NCBI RefSeq assembly: GCF_026341775.1 | Contig: NZ_JAPEOB010000002.1 | Location: 744,001 to 808,000 of the forward strand | DNA from: Streptomyces sp. NBC_00654 | GTDB lineage: Bacteria > Actinomycetota > Actinomycetes > Streptomycetales > Streptomycetaceae | DNA length: 64,000 nt | Direction of reading: 5' to 3' | Shown here: positions 9,487 through 17,683 of the stretch, piece after piece | How the letters are laid out: each line of letters opens with the position of its first letter | Numbering within the stretch: position 1 is the stretch's first letter | The notes under the pieces: model-generated | What the model was told of the DNA's origin: nothing | Database searches by the model: none | The model's input: the letters and a program-made list of their open reading frames with translations, nothing else | Translations under genes and position numbers: made by a program

Positions 9487-11832
9487 TCAGTGCGGCGGGA
9501 GACCGCGCTGGCCGCGTCGCGCGGCGACCGACCGGTACAGCTCCGCCGCCTCACCCGTCCGCCCGAGCTGTTCCAGGCAGTGGGCCTCGTCGTTCCGGCT
9601 GGCCAGGGCGTCGGGATGGTCCGCGCCCAGTACGCGGACGCGGGCCTCGGCGACCTCCCGGTAGACCGTGAGGGCCTCCGCCCAACGGCCCAGCCAGCCG
9701 AGACCCACGGCGATCTCGCGGCGGCTGATGAGGGTGTCGAGGTGACCGGGGCCCAGCGTCCGCTCCCGGAGCGCGCACACCTCGCGCGCCTCGGCGAGCG
9801 CCTCCTCCCAGCGGGACATCCGCCCCAGGTTGACCCCGAGTCCGTGCCGGGCGCGCAGGGTCTCCGCGTCGGCGGGCCCGTTGATCCTGGTCCGGTCCGT
9901 GACCAGACCGCGGTACAGCTCCAGGGCATCCGCGCCGAGGCCCAGCCTGCCGAGGCTGATGCCGATCTCGTAGCGGGCGGAGAGGGTGTCGGGGTGATCG
10001 GCGCCGAGCGTGACGGCGCGGGCCCGCGCCACCTCCCGGTACGTCGCCAGCGCGTCCTCCCAGCGCCCCAGCTGACCGAGGGTGTACGCCACTTCGTACA
10101 GGGTGACGAGGGTGTCGGGGTGCGCCGGGCCGAGCAGCCGGGCGCGGGCGTCGGCCACCTCCCGGGCCATCCGGCAGGACTCCTCCAGGCGCCCGAGCCT
10201 GCTGAGGTTGTACGCCAGGTTGTGGCGGCAGCGCAGCGTGTCCGGGTGATCGTGGCCCATGGAGCGCTCACGGGAGGCGAGGACGGCCGCGTACACCCGG
10301 TGGGCGTCGAGGTGCCGGCCGAGCCTGCCCAGCACGTACGCGGTCTCCTGGCGGGCGGCCAGAGTCTCCGGATGGTCCGGGCCCAGGGTGCGTTCGCGGC
10401 CCTCGGCGACCCGGCCGAACTCCCGCAGGGCATCGGCGGCACGGTCCGTGCGGCTGAGGGCGAACCCGGTCTCGTACCGGCTGGCGAGCGTGTCGGGGTG
10501 ATCGGGGCCGAGCGCCTGTTCGCGCGCGACGGCGACGGCGCGGTGCGCCTCGCCCGCCTCCTCCCAGAGCCCGCGACGGCTCAGGGCGACGCCCGCGCCG
10601 TGGCGTGCGGCGAGGGCGGCGAGCAATCCGGGCGGGGGGCCGTTGCCGGGCAGGGCGGCGGGTGCGGTCGTGGGGCACCCCGGCAGGCCGGACGGGTCGG
10701 CGTCCGACGGGGCCGGCAGCACGGTGCCGGCCGTCCACTGCCCGGTCAGCCCGGCCGAGTGGTCGGGCAGGTGCGCGCCGGGCCGCGGCCCGGCGGTCGC
10801 CTTGTGGCCCGTGGTCATGTTGCGCGTCCAGGCCGGCAGGGCCGGCTCCCGGACGGCGGGCGGACGGGCCGGATGCGGGACCGGAACGGGCAGGGCCGGG
10901 ACGGACGGGGCCAGTGCCTGCGGAGTGCGGGCCTGCGCGGCCAGGTGGACCCGCCCGGGTACACCGGCGTACGGCTGCTCGCCCGTGCGCCCGAGCACGA
11001 TCCTGCGGCGCAGGTCGCCCGCGTCGCTCGGCCGTCCGTCGGGCGTCTTGGCCAGCAGGTCGAGGACGACGCGGTCGAGGAAGCCCGGAAGTTCGGCGCG
11101 GTGGCTGCGCAGGGGTTCCGGCGGGGTGTCACGGTGTCCGACGAGGATGGACCAGGCGTCGTCCAGGTCGAACGGCGGTACGCCCGTGGCGATCTCGTAC
11201 AGCACGCAGCCCAGCGAGTAGAGGTCGCTGCGGTGGTCCACCTGGCCGCCGCTGATCTGCTCGGGCGACATGTAGTGCGGGGTGCCCATGGCGATGCCGG
11301 TGCCGGTGAGACGCGAGGTGAAGCCGATCTCCCGGCCGAGCCTGGCGATGCCGAAGTCGCAGATCTTCACCGTGCCGTCGGCGAGACGCATGATGTTGGC
11401 GGGCTTGAGGTCCCGGTGCACGATGCCCTGCTGATGGGTGTACCCGAGGGCGTCGGCGACCTGTTCCGCGATGTCGACGACGTCCTCGACGGGCAGGGGG
11501 TGCTGCCTGTTCCCCTCCAGGAGCTGGCTCAGGTTGCTCCCGTCCAGGAGCTCCATCACCAGGAAGAGCACGCCCTCGTGCTCGCCGAAGTCATGGACGA
11601 CGGTGACGCCGCGGTGCTGGAGCGAGGCGGCCACCCGGGCCTCGCGCCGGAAGCGTTCGCGCAGTATGCGGGTGAAGGACTGGTCGTGCTGGGATCCCAC
11701 CGGCTTGAGGCACTTGACGGCGACCTGGCGGCCGAGCGACTCGTCCCGCGCCCGCCACACCTCGCCCATGCCACCGCGCCCGATCACATCGAGCAGCCGG
11801 TACCGGCTCTGGATCAGCCTGGTGTCCGCCAT
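9487..11832 (-). CDS. Ser/Thr protein kinase with C-terminal TPR array
   Basis: A 781-residue cytosolic Hanks-type kinase. Kinase domain about 11-280: glycine loop GRGGMGEVW (18-26), Lys40 in VAVK, HRDLKPAN (Asp141), DFG (159-161) and the GTPHYMSPEQ activation segment. A Pro/Ala-rich linker (about 290-400) follows, then TPR repeats from about 405 to 775; eight consecutive units are exactly 42 residues and open with LGPDHPDTL-like sequence. No membrane segment or PASTA domain is present, so sensing is probably through protein partners bound by the TPRs. The gene starts 28 nt after the MpaB-like gene on the same strand and may be co-transcribed with it. Confidence 0.92.
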   Translation of the reverse strand: MADTRLIQSRYRLLDVIGRGGMGEVWRARDESLGRQVAVKCLKPVGSQHDQSFTRILRERFRREARVAASLQHRGVTVVHDFGEHEGVLFLVMELLDGSNLSQLLEGNRQHPLPVEDVVDIAEQVADALGYTHQQGIVHRDLKPANIMRLADGTVKICDFGIARLGREIGFTSRLTGTGIAMGTPHYMSPEQISGGQVDHRSDLYSLGCVLYEIATGVPPFDLDDAWSILVGHRDTPPEPLRSHRAELPGFLDRVVLDLLAKTPDGRPSDAGDLRRRIVLGRTGEQPYAGVPGRVHLAAQARTPQALAPSVPALPVPVPHPARPPAVREPALPAWTRNMTTGHKATAGPRPGAHLPDHSAGLTGQWTAGTVLPAPSDADPSGLPGCPTTAPAALPGNGPPPGLLAALAARHGAGVALSRRGLWEEAGEAHRAVAVAREQALGPDHPDTLASRYETGFALSRTDRAADALREFGRVAEGRERTLGPDHPETLAARQETAYVLGRLGRHLDAHRVYAAVLASRERSMGHDHPDTLRCRHNLAYNLSRLGRLEESCRMAREVADARARLLGPAHPDTLVTLYEVAYTLGQLGRWEDALATYREVARARAVTLGADHPDTLSARYEIGISLGRLGLGADALELYRGLVTDRTRINGPADAETLRARHGLGVNLGRMSRWEEALAEAREVCALRERTLGPGHLDTLISRREIAVGLGWLGRWAEALTVYREVAEARVRVLGADHPDALASRNDEAHCLEQLGRTGEAAELYRSVAARRGQRGLPPH

Positions 11833-11860
11833 CGCCTGCTTCTCGCCCCCGTCGCTCCGT

Positions 11861-12751
11861 CTACGCCCGCGCCCTCCCCGGCCCCTCGTCCAGTATGGCT
11901 TCCTGCCTGCGGAGTTTGTACGGGGTGGGGCGGCTTCCGGGGCCGAGTCGTGCCATCGCCTTCAGAATGTGTCCGGGCGGCAGTTGCCAGCGCAGCCGGG
12001 CGGGGATGGCACGCAGGGCGGTACCGGCGGCGCGCAGACGGCGGTCGACGACCTCCGGGGGCGGCGCCGGACGGCCGTACAGCTCATGGGCGTACGAGGG
12101 CAGCGACTGGTAGGCGAGTGCCGCCACGCGCCGCCAGAGCACCGCACGCGCCGGAACCAGCAGGGGATGAACGGGCGGGTTGCACAGGAAGTCATCGACA
12201 TCCGACGCCTCCTCCCCTGCGGCGAGTTCGTGGCGCACCCGGTCGAAGTAGTCCGTGAGCCCGGCGGTGGAGGCCGGCACACGGTCCGGATCGAGTCCGA
12301 CGAGGCGGGCGCTCCGGCGGTGTTCGTCGACGTAGCGGTCGGCGAGGGCGTCGGTCAGCGGGTAGCCGGAGCGGCGTTCGACCTGGAGGTAGGAGTCGAC
12401 CTCGGCGCAGTGCACCCAGAGGAGCAGTTCCGGTTCGTCGATGCCGTAGGTCTCGCCGGTCGCCGGGTCGGTGGCCTTGAGGGCACGGTGTATCTTGCGG
12501 ACCCTGGCACCGGCCTTCTCGGCGGCGGGGGTGGTGCCGTAGGTGAGGGTGCCGACGAACGAGGCGGTGCGCATCAGCCTCCCCCAGGCGTCCTCGCGGA
12601 AGTCGGAATTCTGCATGACACCCCGGACGGCGCGCGGGTGCAGTGCCTGGAGGTACAACGCCCGCACTCCCGCGACCCACATCATCGGGTCGCCGTGCAT
12701 CTGCCAGGTGACCGATCGGGGCCCGAAGAGCCCCGGGTCCATGTCGTCCAT
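11861..12751 (-). CDS. MpaB-like oxygenase family protein (DUF2236)
   Basis: A helical protein of 296 residues of the DUF2236/MpaB-like family, which includes latex-clearing protein-like haem oxygenases. Typical features are the N-terminal WQMHGDPMMW segment and LQALHP, whose His is a conserved putative metal or haem ligand. The ATG at 12751 is chosen because a GGGAGG sequence lies 11 nt upstream; the open frame continues to 12856 but that part has the composition of non-coding sequence. No signal peptide is seen. The reaction is unknown. Confidence 0.75.
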   Translation of the reverse strand: MDDMDPGLFGPRSVTWQMHGDPMMWVAGVRALYLQALHPRAVRGVMQNSDFREDAWGRLMRTASFVGTLTYGTTPAAEKAGARVRKIHRALKATDPATGETYGIDEPELLLWVHCAEVDSYLQVERRSGYPLTDALADRYVDEHRRSARLVGLDPDRVPASTAGLTDYFDRVRHELAAGEEASDVDDFLCNPPVHPLLVPARAVLWRRVAALAYQSLPSYAHELYGRPAPPPEVVDRRLRAAGTALRAIPARLRWQLPPGHILKAMARLGPGSRPTPYKLRRQEAILDEGPGRARA

Positions 12752-12865
12752 CCGCTTCTGCCTCCCGCTCGGTGACCCAGGTCTGGCGTTGGCACGTCCG
12801 TACACTGTGCCCCTCGGGCACCCGGTGCGCGAGGGCCGCGCGGTGACGCGGGCCACGGGCCGGCC

Positions 12866-13624
12866 TCAGCCGCGGCGGGCGACCGTGACGATCTCCCGGC
12901 TGTCCCCGGTGACAGGTCCCCGGTGCCAGTCGCCGTACTGCGCCTCGATCAGGAAGCCCGCCCCGCCGAGGAACCGGCCGAGCGCCGCGACATCGAGGAA
13001 CCGCAGGCTCTCGCGGAGCACGCGGAGCACGGTGCCGTCCGGCTCGGCCACCGTCCCGCGGAGCGTGACCACATCACCGGTGACGGATTCGACGTCGTGC
13101 CAGTAGCGCAGGGCACGGCCGTCCTCGTGGACGACATCGACGATGTCGTCCGGGTTCGCCGGGGTCCACCCCTCCCAGGCCCGTGCCCGCGGATGCCTGG
13201 TGTCGAAGACGAAGCGGCCACCCCGGCGCAGCGTCCCGTGGATCGCGGCGAGCGAGGAGCGCACATCGTGATCGGTGAGCAGGTTCTGGAACGCGTGGCC
13301 GGTCATCGTCGCCAGCGCGAATCCGGCGCCGCTCCTCGCGTCCGCCGCGGTGCCCTCGATCCACTCGACATCGGCCCTGCGCCGGGCCCGCTCCAGCGCG
13401 GCACGATCGGGGTCCAGCCCGGCGAGCCGGCCCCGATGGCCCCGCTCACGTGCGAGCCGCAGCATGGCCCCGGTGCCGCAGCCGATGTCCAGCACCGACT
13501 CCGCGTCCATGACCAACGGGAAGTAGAAGCCGTCCTCGGCCCGTCGGACGGGCTCCCACGGGTTCAGCACGTCGTACAGCGCGGCCACATCAGCGTCGGA
13601 GAACACCGCGACAGTGTCCGCCAA
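12866..13624 (-). CDS. Class I SAM-dependent methyltransferase
   Basis: A 252-residue Rossmann methyltransferase. Motif I is VLDIGCGTG (about 44-52), an acidic motif II AGLDPD follows about 20 residues later, and motif IV is replaced by MTGHAFQNL. The C-terminal half carries VTLRGTVAEPDGTVL, typical of small-molecule methyltransferases. The start is TTG at 13624 with GGAAGGTGA just upstream; GTG at 13606 is an alternative. The gene lies 114 nt upstream of the MpaB-like start on the same strand. The substrate is unknown. Confidence 0.82.
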   Translation of the reverse strand: MADTVAVFSDADVAALYDVLNPWEPVRRAEDGFYFPLVMDAESVLDIGCGTGAMLRLARERGHRGRLAGLDPDRAALERARRRADVEWIEGTAADARSGAGFALATMTGHAFQNLLTDHDVRSSLAAIHGTLRRGGRFVFDTRHPRARAWEGWTPANPDDIVDVVHEDGRALRYWHDVESVTGDVVTLRGTVAEPDGTVLRVLRESLRFLDVAALGRFLGGAGFLIEAQYGDWHRGPVTGDSREIVTVARRG

Positions 13625-13740
13625 GTCACCTTCCGCATCAAGCGATTACTCCGCCGATCACTCCGTGCGGAACGGGGGACCGTCATCCGTGCCCGCCCTC
13701 CGTCTCCTGTGGCCCGCCGCACATCCTCGTCGTGGCACGT

Positions 13741-14931
13741 TCATCGCCGTACCCGCGGCATCCCGAGGCCGATCCACGAGATGATCTCCCGCTGGATCTC
13801 GTTGTTGCCCCCGCCGAAGGTGAAGATGACGGCGGACCGGTAGCCGCGTTCGAGTTCGCCGTGCAGGACGGCGCCCGCCGAGCCTTCCTTGAGCGGCCCC
13901 GCCGAACCGACGACCTCCATCAGCCAGGCGTACGCGTCGCGGCGCGCCTCGGAGCCGTACACCTTGACGGCCGAGGCGTCCTGCGGGGTGAGGGTGCCGT
14001 CCTGGAGGGCGGAGACCATCTGCCAGTTGAGGAGCTTCATCGCGTCGAGCCGGGTGTGGGTGCGGGCCAGCAGGGCCCTGACCCAGCCGAGGTCGACGAC
14101 CCGGCGGCCGTCGGCCAGCTTGGTGCCGAAGGCCCAGCGCTGGACGTTGTGCAGGGCGCGGACGGCCATGGTGCCGTGGGCGGCGAGGGTGACGCGTTCG
14201 TGGTTGAGCTGGTTGGTGATGAGCCGCCAGCCCTTGTTCTCGTCGCCGACACGGCGGGAGACGGGGACCTCGATGTTCTCGTAGTAGCTGGCGGTGGTGT
14301 CGTGCGAGGCGAGGGTGTTGATCAGGGTGCAGGAGTAGCCGGGGTCGCTCGTCGGGACCAGCAGCATGGTGATGCCCTTGTGCGGCGGGGCGTCGGGGTC
14401 GGTGCGCACGGCGAGCCAGACCCAGTCGGCGGTGTCGCCGTTGGTGGTCCAGATCTTCTGTCCGTCGACGATGTAGCGGCCGGTCTCCTCGTCCCCCTCG
14501 CGGACCGCGCGGGTCCGGAGCGCGGCGAGGTCGGTGCCCGCGTCGGGTTCGCTGTAGCCGATCGCGAAGTCGATCTCCCCCGAGAGCACCTTCGGCAGGA
14601 AGTACGCCTTCTGTTCATCGGTGCCGAACTGCATGATCGTCGGTCCGACGGTGTTGAGGGCCATCAGCGGCAGCGGTACGCCGGCCTGGGCGGCCTCGTC
14701 GAAGAAGATGAACTGTTCCATCGGGGACAGCCCGCGTCCGCCGTACTCCTCGGGCCAGCCGACACCGAGCCAGCCGTCGGTGCCGAGCCGGCGGACGGTC
14801 TCGCGGTAGAAGCGTTTCTGGGCGGCGGGCTCCGCGTAGCGCGCATAGGCGTTGTCGGGAACCAGGCCGGCGAAGTACGTGCGCAGTTCGGCGCGCAACT
14901 GCTGCTGCTCAGACGTGTATTCGAGGTGCAC
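13741..14931 (-). CDS. Acyl-CoA dehydrogenase family protein
   Basis: A 396-residue flavoenzyme. It shows the acyl-CoA dehydrogenase signature near AIGYSEPDAGTDLA, the FAD-contacting KIWTTNGDTADWVW strand, and a C-terminal GGGNNEIQREI segment that contacts flavin. The usual catalytic Glu position is not obvious from reading alone, so the acyl preference (short-chain, branched or steroid-type) is open. GTG at 14931 is chosen because GGAGGGG lies directly upstream; the frame is open to 14979. It is a monocistronic leftward gene. Confidence 0.87.
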   Translation of the reverse strand: MHLEYTSEQQQLRAELRTYFAGLVPDNAYARYAEPAAQKRFYRETVRRLGTDGWLGVGWPEEYGGRGLSPMEQFIFFDEAAQAGVPLPLMALNTVGPTIMQFGTDEQKAYFLPKVLSGEIDFAIGYSEPDAGTDLAALRTRAVREGDEETGRYIVDGQKIWTTNGDTADWVWLAVRTDPDAPPHKGITMLLVPTSDPGYSCTLINTLASHDTTASYYENIEVPVSRRVGDENKGWRLITNQLNHERVTLAAHGTMAVRALHNVQRWAFGTKLADGRRVVDLGWVRALLARTHTRLDAMKLLNWQMVSALQDGTLTPQDASAVKVYGSEARRDAYAWLMEVVGSAGPLKEGSAGAVLHGELERGYRSAVIFTFGGGNNEIQREIISWIGLGMPRVRR

Positions 14932-15026
14932 GGCCCCTCCAGAGTCTCGCGTTCGCGTCGCCCGTGTGCGGCGGCGCACACAGTAGAACGTGTTGCAAGA
15001 ATCTGGAAGGGCGGCGGACGGGCGAG

Positions 15027-15056
15027 GACCGGGGAGCCGGAAGGCTCCGCGGACCG
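15027..15056 (-). terminator. Hairpin downstream of rlmG
   Basis: Six perfect pairs GGAGCC/GGCTCC closed by a GGAA loop, extended below a mismatch by three more pairs. It begins 4 nt beyond the rlmG stop codon, in the position of an intrinsic terminator. It is modest in strength. Confidence 0.45.
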
Positions 15057-15059
15057 CCG

Positions 15060-16217
15060 TCAGCGCTTGACGGCGCGCAGGACGACGAACTTCGGGTCAC
15101 CGGCCACGGTGGAGCAGTTGCCGAAGATACGGCGCAGCTGGGTGTGGTGGCCGAGGTGGCGGTTGCCGACGACCCAGAGCTCGCCGCCCTGCCGCAGCGC
15201 GGTGCGGGCGCCGTGGAACATGTTCCGGGCGGTCGCGTCGGTGGTGGCCAGATGGGAGTGGAAGGGCGGGTTGTTGAGCACCAGGTCCACGCTGCCCGGG
15301 GCGAGGTCCGCGAGGCCGTCGCCGACGATGAAGTCGGCCTTGGCGCCGGCCGGAGCGTTGGCCCGGAAGGTGGCCTCGGCCGAGGCCACCGCCTGGTAGG
15401 ACTCGTCGATGAAGGTGACGGCCGCCCCGGGGTTGCCGAGCGCGGCGGACAGGCCGAGCACCCCGTTACCGCAGCCGAGGTCGACGACGTGCTCGGGGCC
15501 GGTCCGTGCGGGCAGATGACCGAGGAAGAAGCGGGTGCCGATGTCGAGGCGTTCGGCGCAGAAGATCCCCGCGTGGTTGGTCACGGTCAGGCCGGAGACG
15601 GCGCCGACATCGGCGGGCAGGTCGTAGCGGTACGGCCAGGGGCTGGGCACCGCGGCCCGGTCCGGGTCGGGGGTGCAGAGGATCAGGCGCGCCTTCTTCA
15701 CCGCGAGCGAAGTGCGGGTCGGCCCGATGATCCGCTCGAAGAGCTTGAGCGTGGAGGTGTGGATCTCCTTGACCATGCCGGTGCCGATGACCACGGTGCC
15801 TGCATGGACGGCGGGCGCCACCCGGTGCAGCTGGTCCTCCAGGAACGCGAGGCTCTTGGGCACCCGCACCAGCAGGACGTCGATCCGGTCCGGCGGGGTG
15901 TCGCGGGCGGACAGCAGCCCCACCCCGTCCGCGTCGGCGCCGTTGCGGGCGAGGTTCGCCAGGGTGGCGCGCCGGGTGAGATACGAGTCGGTGATCTGTA
16001 CGGGGTGCTCGCCGGCGAGCGCCGTGGTCAGAGCGCCCCAGCGGTCGCCCACGACGACGACCGTGCCGGAGAGGTCCACGGGCGCCCCGGTGCCGGGGTC
16101 CGCCAGTTGCCGCAGCAGATACTCATCGGCGGCGTCCCACGCGCGGAACGGGTCGCGCGGGTGCTCGGGGAAGCGGGCGAGGTCGAGAACGCCCTGTGAC
16201 GTCGTCAAACGGTTCAT
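15060..16217 (-). CDS. rlmG: RlmG-type rRNA (guanine-N2) methyltransferase
   Basis: A 385-residue two-domain methyltransferase like E. coli RlmG, which makes m2G1835 in 23S rRNA, and the related RsmC. The N-terminal degenerate methyltransferase domain covers about 1-195; the catalytic C-terminal domain has VVDLGCGNGVLGL (motif I, near 247) and NNPPFH (motif IV, near 310), typical of enzymes that methylate exocyclic amines of guanine. Length matches the family. The start ATG at 16217 lacks an obvious Shine-Dalgarno sequence. The exact rRNA position is inferred from homology. Confidence 0.82.
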   Translation of the reverse strand: MNRLTTSQGVLDLARFPEHPRDPFRAWDAADEYLLRQLADPGTGAPVDLSGTVVVVGDRWGALTTALAGEHPVQITDSYLTRRATLANLARNGADADGVGLLSARDTPPDRIDVLLVRVPKSLAFLEDQLHRVAPAVHAGTVVIGTGMVKEIHTSTLKLFERIIGPTRTSLAVKKARLILCTPDPDRAAVPSPWPYRYDLPADVGAVSGLTVTNHAGIFCAERLDIGTRFFLGHLPARTGPEHVVDLGCGNGVLGLSAALGNPGAAVTFIDESYQAVASAEATFRANAPAGAKADFIVGDGLADLAPGSVDLVLNNPPFHSHLATTDATARNMFHGARTALRQGGELWVVGNRHLGHHTQLRRIFGNCSTVAGDPKFVVLRAVKR

Positions 16218-16320
16218 TGTGCACTCAGGCTAGCCGAGCGCCGGGGAAACATCCGGGGGCGCCCCACACGCCCCCGGATGTCCGGCGGCCCCCGTACCGG
16301 CCCGTCCCCCGCCCCGGCCG

Positions 16321-16539
16321 TTACGGAAGCCGCTTGTCGATGGCGGACCGCCCCTCGGCGGCCAGCTTGCGCCGTGCCCACTCCAGCGTCTGCGGTGTCA
16401 GGTCCCGCCCCGAGGCGAGCACCAGGTCCTCCGCCGTCGGCTGATCACTCCCGCCCGTGTGCAGCAGCCGGTCGGGAGTCACCCCCTGCCCCTCGGGCAC
16501 GGCCGTGGTCACGGATACGGATTCGGGCTCTTCGCTCAT
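16321..16539 (-). CDS. Small conserved-looking hypothetical protein (72 aa)
   Basis: A small acidic protein starting MSEEPESVS. The ATG at 16539 is preceded by a strong GAGGAGG Shine-Dalgarno sequence, and third-position GC bias is high across the frame. The second half (TPQTLEWARRKLAAEG) looks like a short amphipathic helix. No known domain is recognised. It sits alone, divergent from the secreted endonuclease gene; the 260-nt gap between them should hold both promoters. Confidence 0.68.
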   Translation of the reverse strand: MSEEPESVSVTTAVPEGQGVTPDRLLHTGGSDQPTAEDLVLASGRDLTPQTLEWARRKLAAEGRSAIDKRLP

Positions 16540-16799
16540 GCCGCCTCCTCGTCCTTGCGGCAATTCTCGCTCCGCGCGGGCGTGGCCGCATCCGAGGGCG
16601 GAACCGCCCCCGGCCTCTTCCCGGGGCGCCGCCGCCGCACCCTCACTTGACCTGCACATGATAGGTACGCAGCGTTCACACACGGGTCACTGTGCGTGTG
16701 GAAGGCTCCCGGCTGACCACACATCACACCGCGACCGCGGCACCGCCTCCACCCAGTGGCGGCGTCGTGTCACCCGTGTTTCCGGAGAGGACACCCCAC

Positions 16800-17618
16800 A
16801 TGTCCCGTCGTCATCTGTTCTACGCGCGTCCACTGCTGGCCACCGCGGCCACCGTGGCCGTGCTCGCGGGCACCGCGGCCGCCGCGCCCGCCCAGGCCCT
16901 GCCGGACGGGGCGGCAGCCTCGTCCACCGCCCTCGACGACACGTACTACCAGGACGCCCTCGGCAAGACCGGCACCGAACTCAAGGGCGCCCTGCACACG
17001 ATCATCAGCGACCAGACCAAGCTCTCCTACAGCCAGGTGTGGAACGCCCTCAAGGAAACCGACGAGGATCCCGCCAACACCTCCAACGTCATCCTTCTCT
17101 ACACCGGGCGCTCCCAGTCCAAGAACGACAACGGCGGCAACACGAACCAGTGGAACCGGGAGCACGTCTGGGCCAAGTCGCACGGCGACTTCGGCACCGC
17201 GACCGGTCCGGGCACCGACATCCACCACCTGCGCCCGACCAACGTGAAGGTCAACTCCACCCGCGGCAACAAGGACTTCGACAACGGCGGCAGCGAACTC
17301 GGCGACGCGCCGGGCAACTACACCGACAGCGACTCCTTCGAGCCGCGCGACGCGGTCAAGGGCGATGTCGCCCGCATGATCCTCTACATGGCGGTGCGCT
17401 ACGAGGGAGACGACTCCTTCGCCGACCTCGAACCCAACGAGCGGGTCGGCAACGGCTCGGCCCCGAACATCGGCAAGCTGTCCGTGCTGAAGCAGTGGAG
17501 CCAGGAAGACCCGCCGGACACCTTCGAGAAGCGGCGCAACGACGTCATATTCGACCAGTACCAGCACAACCGGAACCCGTTCATCGACCACCCCGAGTGG
17601 GTCGAGGCCATCTGGTAG
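16800..17618 (+). CDS. Secreted endonuclease I family nuclease (HNH/beta-beta-alpha-metal)
   Basis: A 272-residue exported nuclease. The signal peptide spans about 1-33 (RPLLATAATVAVLAG core, APAQA cleavage). The mature protein has the endonuclease I signature: NREHVWAKSHGDF (His122, His128), DIHHLRPT (His142/His143) and NSTRGNKDFDNGG, which supply the metal-binding Asn/His and general base of the His-Me finger. Relatives include NucM-like and Streptomyces extracellular DNases that degrade DNA for nutrient recycling. The ATG at 16800 follows GGAGAGG; the frame is open from 16692 but that start would bury the signal peptide. Confidence 0.92.
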   Translation: MSRRHLFYARPLLATAATVAVLAGTAAAAPAQALPDGAAASSTALDDTYYQDALGKTGTELKGALHTIISDQTKLSYSQVWNALKETDEDPANTSNVILLYTGRSQSKNDNGGNTNQWNREHVWAKSHGDFGTATGPGTDIHHLRPTNVKVNSTRGNKDFDNGGSELGDAPGNYTDSDSFEPRDAVKGDVARMILYMAVRYEGDDSFADLEPNERVGNGSAPNIGKLSVLKQWSQEDPPDTFEKRRNDVIFDQYQHNRNPFIDHPEWVEAIW

Positions 17619-17633
17619 AAGAACCGTTCCGGC

Positions 17634-17683
17634 ACACTCCCCCGGCGCGGGCGGGCATCCGCCTCACCTCGCCGGGGGTGTGT
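17634..17683. terminator. Bidirectional terminator between nuclease and glsA
   Basis: Arms 17634-17647 and 17670-17683 pair over 14 positions with one mismatch (ACACTCCCCCGGCG with CGCCGGGGGTGTGT). The right arm includes the last bases of glsA. It sits between convergent genes only 45 bp apart and can serve both. Confidence 0.6.

Noticed and set aside
16647..16652. TTGACC as a -35 box of the secreted endonuclease
   Set aside because: No acceptable -10 box at 16-18 bp; TAGGTA is only 10 bp away.
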